Part shown: positions 1 through 5,137 of the stretch, in pieces
Position numbering within the stretch: the stretch's first letter is position 1
How the letters are laid out: every line of letters starts with the position of its first letter
Origin: an uncultured Oscillospiraceae bacterium
GTDB lineage: Bacteria > Bacillota > Clostridia > Oscillospirales > Oscillospiraceae
Reading direction: 5' to 3'
Assembly (NCBI GenBank): GCA_900763685.1
Contig: CAAFLF010000031.1
Location: 1 to 15,061 of the forward strand
Length of the DNA: 15,061 bases
Translations under genes and position numbers: made by a program
Notes under the pieces: model-generated
The model's database searches: none
Told to the model about the DNA's origin: nothing
What the model saw: only the letters and a program-made list of their open reading frames with translations

Positions 1-66
1 CGTCCCGGGCAAGGTCCAGGAAGGGGCCGGAGCCCCTTCTTGGTTTCCGCCGCTAAGCGGCGGAAA
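1..66. repeat. Dispersed intergenic repeat, copy 1 (two hairpins)
   Basis: The first 60 bases match 6611-6670 in the same orientation with seven differences by eye (53 of 60 identical). Two inverted repeats are visible. The first has arms 16-27 and 32-43 around a four-base loop and includes one G-T wobble. The second has arms 44-54 and 56-66 (TTTCCGCCGCT against AGCGGCGGAAA). The copy lies beyond the 3' end of a minus-strand gene, as does copy 2. It may begin before the window. Family and function are not recognised; a REP-like intergenic palindrome family is the simplest reading. Confidence 0.7.
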
Positions 67-77
67 GAAGTTGAATC

Positions 78-110
78 ATTTTTCCCGGCGGCGTGTACGG
101 CGGGAAAAAT
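78..110. repeat. Inverted repeat (hairpin)
   Basis: Arms 78-87 (ATTTTTCCCG) and 101-110 (CGGGAAAAAT) are perfectly complementary around a 13-base loop. It is the third of six consecutive inverted repeats in the first 271 bases. Neither strand has a T tract directly outside the stem, although the A/T part of the arms could act as one. Confidence 0.6.
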
Positions 111-132
111 ACTTCTCACGGAGCGACGTGTT

Positions 133-167
133 AAAAGGGTCCAGCCCGCAAGGGGCTGGACCCTTTT
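133..167. terminator. Probable bidirectional intrinsic terminator
   Basis: A 15-bp perfect stem (133-147 with 153-167) and a 5-base loop carries AAAA at one base and TTTT at the other, so RNA from either strand ends a GC-rich stem with a short U run. It is the best-placed terminator for the minus-strand mgtC operon ending at 272. It could equally stop plus-strand transcription entering from before the window. The U run is only four long. Confidence 0.55.
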
Positions 168-193
168 CGCGCCAAAACGCAGTGGAGAATCAT

Positions 194-225
194 CGAGCCA
201 GCGCCCCTTTGGGGGCGCTGGCTCG
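194..225. repeat. Inverted repeat (14-bp perfect hairpin)
   Basis: Arms 194-207 and 212-225 (CGAGCCAGCGCCCC and its complement) are perfectly complementary around TTTG. There is no T tract on either side, so it is not a standard terminator by itself. It sits between two terminator-like hairpins in the palindrome cluster downstream of the mgtC operon. Confidence 0.6.
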
Positions 226-234
226 GGATATCCT

Positions 235-273
235 CGCCCAAATGTTCCTCGGTACATTTGGGCGAAATTTTTT
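235..273 (+). terminator. Rho-independent terminator reading rightward
   Basis: An 11-bp stem (235-245 CGCCCAAATGT with 254-264 ACATTTGGGCG) is followed on the plus strand by AAATTTTTT, ending inside the mgtC stop codon (272-274). The T run favours termination of plus-strand transcripts entering from the left, before they become antisense to the mgtC operon. The minus strand has no U tract after the stem. Confidence 0.55.
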
Positions 274-964
274 ATAGCTCCTCCACCTGGAACACCCCGT
301 CCAATGCGATGATGTCCCGCAGGAGGCCCTCCACCGTGTGCTTGCGGTCCATCCGGACGGTGAAGATGGCGCAGGCGTTGTGCTTCTCGCTGCCCTTGGA
401 GCGGGTGATCTCCAGGTTCACCACCTTGAGTCCCTGCTCCCGGTAGAGCCGCAGCAGCTCATCCAGGGTGACACGGTCCCGATACTCGATGTAGAGGTTG
501 ATCTCCGGGGCGTTGGCCAGGATCCGGTACTCCAGCCGGGAGAAGACCAGCTCCGCCAGCAGCACGAGGAGGGTGGTGGCGATGCCGCCCTCGTAGAAGC
601 CGGAGCCGATGGCGATACCGATGATGGCCGCCACCCAGAGGCCCGCCGCCGTGGTGAGGCCCTTCACCCGCTGGCGGCGGGTGACGATGATGGTGCCGGC
701 GCCGATGAAGCCGATGCCGGAGGCCACCGCCGCGCTCATGCGGGAGATGTCCAGGTAGTACTTCATGTAAAGAAAGAGGAACTCACTGGTGAGGCTCACC
801 ATGGCCGCGCCCAGGCAGATGAGGATATGGGTGCGGAAGCCCGCCGGACGGCGCTTATACTCCCGCTCAATGCCGATGGCGCCGCCGCAGAGCACCGCCA
901 GCAGCATTCGGACCGCCACGGAGAGCAGCGTTATGTCCCGCAGGGAATCAAAAATCGACAGCAC
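272..964 (-). CDS. MgtC/SapB family membrane protein (second of a tandem pair)
   Basis: A 230-residue inner-membrane protein. The N-terminal half has several hydrophobic segments with family motifs: GGAIGIERE near residues 27-35, RPAGFRTH at 39-46, then FIGAGTIIVT and GLTTAAGLWVAA. The last 75 residues form a soluble ACT-like domain, as in full-length MgtC. In enteric bacteria MgtC supports growth at low Mg2+ and restrains F-type ATP synthase; other members are of unknown role, so transport is not implied. The start is GTG (964-962), preceded by AAAGGAGGGG that overlaps the TAA of the upstream paralogue (13 bases between genes). The two are therefore one operon and probably translationally coupled. 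Family assignment is strong; the physiological role is inference. Confidence 0.93.
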   Translation of the reverse strand: MLSIFDSLRDITLLSVAVRMLLAVLCGGAIGIEREYKRRPAGFRTHILICLGAAMVSLTSEFLFLYMKYYLDISRMSAAVASGIGFIGAGTIIVTRRQRVKGLTTAAGLWVAAIIGIAIGSGFYEGGIATTLLVLLAELVFSRLEYRILANAPEINLYIEYRDRVTLDELLRLYREQGLKVVNLEITRSKGSEKHNACAIFTVRMDRKHTVEGLLRDIIALDGVFQVEEL

Positions 965-977
965 AGCCGCCCCTCCT

Positions 978-1703
978 TTACGTCTCGTCGATGGTGGTGA
1001 CGTTCTCCAGCTCGGAGATGGCCGCCATCACCTGGGCATGGTGGACCGCGTGGTCCAGCCGGATGGTGAAGACCGCGCTGGGCCGGAGATGGGATTCCTC
1101 CGTCCCCCGCTCGATGTCCACCTCATAGATCTGGGCGCCCTGGGACTTGATACGGCCGATGATGGCGCCCACATCGTCCAGGGAGCTGAACTCCACATAG
1201 AGGTTCATGTTCCGGGCCCGCTCCACCATCAGGTTCTCCAGCGGCGGCAGCAGGCGGATGCAGAGGAAGATCAAAAGGAACGCCAGCACCACGCACTCAT
1301 AGAAGCCCGCGCCGATGGCGAGGCCCATGCAGGCGGAAGCCCAGAGGCCCGCCGCCGTGGTGAGGCCCTTCACCTCCTGCCGGCCGGTGACGATCACCGT
1401 GCCCGCACCCAGGAAGCCGATGCCGCCGATGACCTTGGCCCCAATTCGGGAGACATCCGTGGTCCGGCCCACCTCTTTGGCGGTTTCCAGAAAAGTGGTG
1501 CTCAGCATGATGAAGTTATACTGACTGACAATGCCCGCCAAAGTCGCGCCCAGGCAGACCAGCATATAGGTGCGGAAGCCCGCCGGGCGACGCTTGCGCT
1601 CCCGCTCCATGCCGATCATGCCGCCGAAGAACATGGCCAGCGCCAGCCGGAACAGCAGCGACGCGAAATTCAGTTGGCGCAGCGGGTCCAGTGCCGTGAG
1701 CAT
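978..1703 (-). CDS. MgtC/SapB family membrane protein (first of a tandem pair)
   Basis: The protein has 241 residues from the ATG at 1703, chosen because GGGGAAGGGAGGGG lies just before it; an in-frame extension to 1952 would run through the promoter and lacks membrane-protein character. It has the same architecture as its downstream neighbour: a hydrophobic N-terminal half with GGMIGMERERKRRPAGFRT, FLGAGTVIVTG and GLTTAAGLWASA, then a C-terminal ACT-like domain starting around MNLYVEF. The paralogues share motifs but differ clearly in the soluble domain, which suggests different signals or partners. This is the first gene of the operon and is transcribed from the promoter at 1822-1850. An Mg2+-stress role is inferred from the family and from the divergent CNNM gene. 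Confidence 0.93.
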   Translation of the reverse strand: MLTALDPLRQLNFASLLFRLALAMFFGGMIGMERERKRRPAGFRTYMLVCLGATLAGIVSQYNFIMLSTTFLETAKEVGRTTDVSRIGAKVIGGIGFLGAGTVIVTGRQEVKGLTTAAGLWASACMGLAIGAGFYECVVLAFLLIFLCIRLLPPLENLMVERARNMNLYVEFSSLDDVGAIIGRIKSQGAQIYEVDIERGTEESHLRPSAVFTIRLDHAVHHAQVMAAISELENVTTIDET

Positions 1704-1815
1704 GGGCCCCTCCCTTCCCCTCCCCGCGGGAAACGCCCCGCTGCCCCGCCGAAATCGGCGGAGCGGGACGTAAACGAATGCGCAAACGTGAACGCGGGAG
1801 GTATGACAGATAGTA
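1704..1815 (-). promoter_or_regulatory. 5' leader of the mgtC operon
   Basis: About 110 nt lie between the predicted transcription start (near 1815) and the ATG at 1703. The leader holds a hairpin at 1738-1766: outer arms CCGCT (1738-1742) and AGCGG (1762-1766), inner arms CCGCCGA (1746-1752) and TCGGCGG (1755-1761). A purine-rich tract containing the ribosome binding site follows. No M-box or other known riboswitch is recognised, and no upstream ATG reading frame is seen. Confidence 0.4.
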
Positions 1816-1821
1816 GATGGT

Positions 1822-1850
1822 ATTATAACGGGAATCCCGCCGCCTGTCAA
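1822..1850 (-). promoter_or_regulatory. Sigma-A promoter of the mgtC operon
   Basis: On the minus strand TTGACA (1850-1845) is separated by 17 bases from TATAAT (1827-1822), a perfect match to both consensus hexamers at the optimal spacing. The spacer contains the short palindrome CGGGATTCCCG. The consensus match suggests a strong basal promoter, so control may act through a repressor or the leader. Confidence 0.88.
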
Positions 1851-1961
1851 TCCCATTTTTGGTTTATCTGCCCAAAGCTTTCCCGCTGTCCGCCATCGGG
1901 GTTTGTAATGATGACGAAGGGGTCGTTTCCCTTCTTTACGAAGTCTGAACACCCCGCCCCC

Positions 1962-1991
1962 TTGACAGGGACGGGCCCTCTCCCGTATACT
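1962..1991 (+). promoter_or_regulatory. Sigma-A promoter of the CNNM/CorC gene
   Basis: TTGACA (1962-1967), an 18-base spacer and TATACT (1986-1991) give 11 of 12 consensus bases. The spacer contains an inverted repeat, ACGGG (1971-1975) with CCCGT (1982-1986). The predicted start is near 1998, leaving a leader of about 200 nt. The promoter diverges from that of the mgtC operon, the -35 elements lying about 110 bp apart. Confidence 0.85.
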
Positions 1992-1997
1992 CTTGCC

Positions 1998-2203
1998 ATT
2001 CTATCTTTCTTGGGAAAGGAGGGTCCCGCCCGCATGGACAGTGACAGTAGCCACCGATCCAACACCAATCCAACCATATCTGTCAGTTTGGGTAGAGCAT
2101 ATCCGCTCCGCGCCTAGCGGGACGGGTGTGCTCTTTCGTGCGCTTTGAGACCATTTTTCTCCGGCAGGACCGGAATTTGACTGACAGAAAGGAATCGAAT
2201 CCT
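1998..2203 (+). promoter_or_regulatory. Structured 5' leader with alternative helices (attenuator-like)
   Basis: About 206 nt separate the promoter from the CNNM start. The leader contains a 27-codon reading frame (2034-2117). Helix A pairs TGACAG (2042-2047) with CTGTCA (2080-2085). The alternative helix B pairs TCTGTCAGTT (2079-2088) with GACTGACAGA (2179-2188): nine Watson-Crick pairs and one G-U, ending at the CNNM Shine-Dalgarno AAAGGA (2188-2193). A further hairpin joins 2094-2101 to 2127-2134, with inner stem CCGCT (2103-2107) to AGCGG (2116-2120), and holds the uORF stop in it. A and B cannot coexist, so uORF translation could set CNNM expression. The M-box and yybP-ykoY consensus sequences were considered and not found. 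Regulation is inferred from base pairing only. Confidence 0.5.
2034..2117 (+). CDS. Putative 27-residue leader peptide (uORF) upstream of the CNNM gene
   Basis: ATG at 2034 follows an excellent Shine-Dalgarno AAAGGAGG (2016-2023) at ten bases' spacing; the frame ends at TAG 2115-2117. The peptide begins MDSDSSHRSNTNP and ends SVSLGRAYPLRA. It is polar, with no signal sequence or membrane segment. Its codons (AGT, CCA, ATA, AAT) are unlike the GC-rich neighbours, suggesting that the RNA or the peptide is constrained. Arms of three leader helices lie inside the frame. The RAYP near the C-terminus recalls the RAGP and RAPP ends of known ribosome-arrest peptides, a similarity in a four-residue motif only. 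Translation is likely from the ribosome binding site; a regulatory role is inference. Confidence 0.5.
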   Translation: MDSDSSHRSNTNPTISVSLGRAYPLRA

Positions 2204-3445
2204 ATGACCACCGCCGTATCTTTGACCCTGATGGCCCTGTGCCTGCTGCTCTCCGCCTACTTCTCCGCCACGGAGACGGCTTTCTCCTCCCTGAGCACCG
2301 CCAAAATGAGGACCCTGGCAGAGCAGGGAGACCGCCGGGCGGAGCTGGCCCTGCGGCTCCACGGCCAGTATGACCGCCTGATCTCCACCATCCTCATCGG
2401 CAACAATATCGTGAACATCGCCACCGCCTCCCTGGGCACGCTGCTCTTCGTCCACCGCTTCGGGGACGCGGGCGCCTCCCTCTCCACCGTGGTGGTGACG
2501 CTGGCGGTGCTGATCTTCGGCGAGATCTCTCCCAAAAGCGTGGCACGGGACTGCGCCGAGCGCTTCGCCTGCTTCTCCGCCCCGATGCTGCGCTTTCTGA
2601 TGTGGGCCTTCACCCCGCTGAACTTCCTCTTCTCCCAGTGGAAGCGCCTGCTCTCCCGCCTTTTCCGGCTGCGGCCGGAGAGCCGCCTCTCCCAGGCGGA
2701 ACTTCTGATGCTGGTGGAGGAGGTCCAGCAGGAGGGCAGCATCGACCACAGCGAGGGGGAGCTGCTGAAAAACGCCATCCAGTTCACGGACCGGGAGGCC
2801 GGGGACATCCTCATCCACCGGGTGGACCTGGCGGCCATCCCCCTGGAGGCCAGCCGGGAGGAGATCGCGGTGCTCTTCGCTGAGACCCGCTACTCCCGCC
2901 TCATCGTCTACCGGGACAGCATCGACAATATCCTGGGCGTCCTCCACCAGAAGGACTTCTACATCGGCCAGGGCGTCACGGAGAAGCCCCTCTCGGAGCT
3001 CCTCACCCCCGTGGTCTTCACCCTGGAGAGCGAGCCCATCCGCCATCTCCTCACCCAGCTCCAGAAGGCCAAGACTCACGTGGCCGTGGTGGTGGATGAG
3101 CACGGCGGCACCTGCGGCATCGTCACCATGGAGGACATCCTGGAGGAGCTGGTGGGCGAGATCTGGGATGAGCACGACGAGGTGGAGCTCCCCCTGCGCC
3201 GCCTGTCCCCGGACTGCTTCCTGGTGGACGCCAGCATGGACCTGGAGGACTTTCAGGCCCAGTTCCCCCTGGCCAAGGACTCTGAGATGCTGTCCGTGGG
3301 CGGCTGGGTGATGGAGCGGTTCGGCCAGGTGCCGGAAGTCGGGGACCGCTTCTCCCAGGACGGCTGGGAGATCCAGGTGACCCAGGCCGAGCGCCATCGG
3401 GTGGCGGAGATCCAGCTCCGCCGGGAGGCCGCCGTCCCGGTCTGA
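2204..3445 (+). CDS. CNNM/CorC (hemolysin C/TlyC-like) membrane protein, probable Mg2+ or divalent-cation exporter
   Basis: A 413-residue protein from the ATG at 2204, preceded by AAAGGA. The domains are a CNNM (DUF21) transmembrane region over about residues 1-185, with SATETAFSSLS (21-31), GNNIVN (66-71) and GEISPK (106-111); two CBS domains over about 200-325, the second ending in VDEHGGTCGIVTMEDILEELVGEI; and a CorC_HlyC transporter-associated domain at the C-terminus. Length and order are those of bacterial CNNM proteins such as YhdP/MpfA and CorC, linked to Mg2+ export or tolerance; CBS pairs in these proteins bind adenine nucleotides. 'Hemolysin' in family names is historical. It is transcribed alone from the 1962 promoter behind the structured leader; darA, 105 bases downstream, has its own promoter. 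The divergent mgtC pair supports a cation-homeostasis role. Confidence 0.93.
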   Translation: MTTAVSLTLMALCLLLSAYFSATETAFSSLSTAKMRTLAEQGDRRAELALRLHGQYDRLISTILIGNNIVNIATASLGTLLFVHRFGDAGASLSTVVVTLAVLIFGEISPKSVARDCAERFACFSAPMLRFLMWAFTPLNFLFSQWKRLLSRLFRLRPESRLSQAELLMLVEEVQQEGSIDHSEGELLKNAIQFTDREAGDILIHRVDLAAIPLEASREEIAVLFAETRYSRLIVYRDSIDNILGVLHQKDFYIGQGVTEKPLSELLTPVVFTLESEPIRHLLTQLQKAKTHVAVVVDEHGGTCGIVTMEDILEELVGEIWDEHDEVELPLRRLSPDCFLVDASMDLEDFQAQFPLAKDSEMLSVGGWVMERFGQVPEVGDRFSQDGWEIQVTQAERHRVAEIQLRREAAVPV

Positions 3446-3468
3446 GGGCGGATTTTCTTCCCGGCGGA

Positions 3469-3497
3469 TTGCGCCGGGCGGGAAAGCGTGGTATAAT
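3469..3497 (+). promoter_or_regulatory. Extended -10 promoter of the darA-chrA-chrA operon
   Basis: TATAAT (3492-3497) is preceded by TGG, an extended -10, and lies 17 bases after TTGCGC (3469-3474), a partial -35. The -35 is covered by the inverted repeat CCCGGCG (3460-3466) with CGCCGGG (3472-3478), a possible operator. Directly after the likely start (about 3503) is an 8-bp hairpin, 3511-3518 with 3522-3529. Confidence 0.75.
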
Positions 3498-3550
3498 AGT
3501 ATATTCAAATGGTCCGGCCCAGCCGGACCGCCGGAAACGGAGGGACAATC

Positions 3551-3907
3551 ATGGAACACAACAAAATGATCCTGGCCATCGTCCGGGGGGAGGACCACTA
3601 TGACACGGTCCACGCTCTCAACGAGAAGGGCTTTTACGTCACGGTGCTCAGCACCTCCGGCGGCTTCCTCCGCCAGAAGAACACCACCCTCATGATCTGC
3701 ACGGATGAGGCCCGGGTGGAGGAGGCCCTGGCCATCCTGAAGCGGGTGGCGGGCAAGCGGACCCAGACGGTCTACCAGTCCCCCTGCGCCTACTCCGAGC
3801 ACGGCATGGTCTCCACCGCCGCCATGGTGCCGCCGGTGGCCACCGCCCAGGACGTGGGCGGCGTCACGGCCATCGTGATGGACGTGCAGAAGATGGACAA
3901 ATTCTGA
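3551..3907 (+). CDS. darA: PII-like cyclic-di-AMP receptor, DarA/PstA family
   Basis: A small cytosolic protein of 118 residues, close to the roughly 109 of Bacillus DarA/Staphylococcus PstA. The diagnostic loop STSGGFLRQKNTT occupies residues 34-46, corresponding to the GGFL-x-x-GNTT c-di-AMP binding segment (here K-N-T-T). The ends also match: an ILAIV strand at the N-terminus and GGVTAIVMDV near the C-terminus, as in PII-fold trimers. The start at 3551 is chosen for GGAGGG eight bases before it; an internal ATG at 3566 would also give a family-like N-terminus. It is the first gene of an operon with two chromate-transporter genes, 30 bases upstream of the first. The partner protein of this receptor family is unknown, so the operon context is informative. 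Confidence 0.93.
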   Translation: MEHNKMILAIVRGEDHYDTVHALNEKGFYVTVLSTSGGFLRQKNTTLMICTDEARVEEALAILKRVAGKRTQTVYQSPCAYSEHGMVSTAAMVPPVATAQDVGGVTAIVMDVQKMDKF

Positions 3908-3937
3908 CGGGAGCGCCAAAGAAGGAAGGGATGCCAC

Positions 3938-4513
3938 ATGGAGACGGAGCGGAAGGGACGGACCCTCTGGACCCTTTTTGCCAGCATGCTCTCCATCAGC
4001 GCCTGCACCTTCGGCGGGGGCTTCGTCATCGTGACCTTCATGCGCCGCCGCTTCGTGGAGGAGCTCCACTGGCTGGAGGAGGACGAAATGCTGGACCTCA
4101 TCGCCCTGGCCCAGTCCTCCCCCGGGGCCATCGCCGTCAACGCCGCCATCCTCGTGGGCTGGCGGATCGGCGGCTTCCTTGGGATGCTGGCGGCGGTCCT
4201 GGGGACCATCCTGCCCCCCATGCTGATCCTGGGGGTCATCTCGTACTTCTACGCCGCCTTCGCCGCCAACCGCTATGTGGCCCTGACGCTGAGGGGGATG
4301 CAGGCGGGCGTCGCCGCCGTGATCCTGGACGTGGTCTGCGACCTGGGCGGCAAGGTGATAAAAAACCGCTCCCCGCTGCAGCTTTTTGTGATGGCGGGGG
4401 TCTTCGCCGCCGCTTTCCTCTTTGACGTCAACGTGATGCTGCTGATTTTGGCGGCGGGGGCCGTGGGTGGGGTCTCCGTCCTCTGGCGGGTACGGAAGGG
4501 GGCGAAGGCATGA
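3938..4513 (+). CDS. Chromate transporter family protein, first half-size subunit
   Basis: A 191-residue, strongly hydrophobic protein of the short-chain CHR family. The N-terminal signature TFGGGFV is at residues 24-30 and SSPGAIAVN at 59-67, followed by a run of hydrophobic segments. Known CHR proteins export chromate or related oxyanions; short-chain forms occur in adjacent pairs and act as two halves of one transporter. The ribosome binding site AAGGAAGGG precedes the ATG. Its TGA overlaps the ATG of the next gene (ATGA, 4510-4513), so the two are translationally coupled. The substrate in this organism is unknown; sulfate or another anion is as likely as chromate. Confidence 0.93.
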   Translation: METERKGRTLWTLFASMLSISACTFGGGFVIVTFMRRRFVEELHWLEEDEMLDLIALAQSSPGAIAVNAAILVGWRIGGFLGMLAAVLGTILPPMLILGVISYFYAAFAANRYVALTLRGMQAGVAAVILDVVCDLGGKVIKNRSPLQLFVMAGVFAAAFLFDVNVMLLILAAGAVGGVSVLWRVRKGAKA

Positions 4514-5076
4514 CCCTTCTGGCCCTTTTCTGGAGCTTCCTGCAGGTGGGGCTCTTCAGCATTGGCGGCGGCTACGCCGCCATGCCCCTCATCCAGGCCC
4601 AGGTGGTGGACGGCCATGGCTGGCTCAGCATGGCGGAGTTCACGGACCTCATCACCATCGCGGAGATGACGCCGGGGCCCATCGCGGTGAACTCCGCCAC
4701 CTTCGTGGGGCTGCGGATCGCCGGGGTGGCCGGGGCGGTGGTTGCCACCTTCGGCTGCGTCCTGCCGTCACTGGTCCTGGTCTCCCTCCTGGCCCGGATC
4801 TACTACCGCCACCAGCGGGGGCTGGTCCTGCGGGGCGTCCTGGGGTCCCTCCGCCCGGCGGTGTTGGCCCTCATCGCCTCGGCGGGGCTCTCCATCCTCT
4901 GGCAGGTGCTCTTCCAGGGGCTGCCCCCGTCCGGGGAGAGCTTCCAGTGGCTGGGCGCCGGGCTCTTCCTCTGCGCCTTCTTCCTGCTGCGGAAGTTCCG
5001 CTGGAGCCCCATCCTGGTGATGCTCCTCTGCGGGGCCGCCAGCCTCGGCATCGGCCTGCTGATGGAGCTGGTGTGA
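4510..5076 (+). CDS. Chromate transporter family protein, second half-size subunit
   Basis: A 188-residue hydrophobic protein homologous in plan to its neighbour. SIGGGYAAMPL lies near residues 17-27 (the FGGG position is IGGG here), and AEMTPGPIAVNSATF covers 51-65. Several membrane segments follow. Four-base overlap with the previous gene predicts stoichiometric synthesis of a two-protein transporter. The operon ends 25 bases later at a strong terminator. No chrB-type regulator is present; the associated gene is the c-di-AMP receptor upstream. Confidence 0.93.
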   Translation: MTLLALFWSFLQVGLFSIGGGYAAMPLIQAQVVDGHGWLSMAEFTDLITIAEMTPGPIAVNSATFVGLRIAGVAGAVVATFGCVLPSLVLVSLLARIYYRHQRGLVLRGVLGSLRPAVLALIASAGLSILWQVLFQGLPPSGESFQWLGAGLFLCAFFLLRKFRWSPILVMLLCGAASLGIGLLMELV

Positions 5077-5100
5077 GCTTCCTCCTGATAAAACGCGAAC

Positions 5101-5137
5101 CCGCCGTTCCGGAACGTCCGGAACGGCGGGGTTTTTT
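5101..5137 (+). terminator. Strong rho-independent terminator after the chrA pair
   Basis: A perfect 12-bp stem (5101-5112 CCGCCGTTCCGG with 5118-5129) and a 5-base loop are followed by GG and six T (5132-5137). The last two T are also part of the stop codon of the convergent rlmCD gene (TTA, 5136-5138). On the minus strand the same stem follows the rlmCD stop, but with only a poor U tract after it. Confidence 0.9.

Noticed and set aside
1..271. CRISPR array or integron attC sites
   Set aside because: The hairpins differ in sequence and spacing, with no repeat-spacer periodicity and no cas or integrase gene in view.
40..312. A possible 90-codon protein across the palindrome cluster
   Set aside because: It runs through five hairpins and into the mgtC 3' end, with no ribosome binding site or domain.
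1704..1952. An N-terminal extension of the upstream MgtC paralogue to 1952
   Set aside because: It would cover the perfect sigma-A promoter at 1822-1850 and the leader hairpin, and the ATG at 1703 has a strong ribosome binding site.
1998..2203. A known metal riboswitch (M-box or yybP-ykoY) in the CNNM leader
   Set aside because: The conserved cores remembered for these classes are not present; a lone GAGACC is not enough. A covariance search could overturn this.
2114..4069. A 651-codon frame antisense to the CNNM and darA genes
   Set aside because: It spans two recognised genes and their intergenic promoter, has a repetitive His/Asp/Gly composition and no recognisable family.
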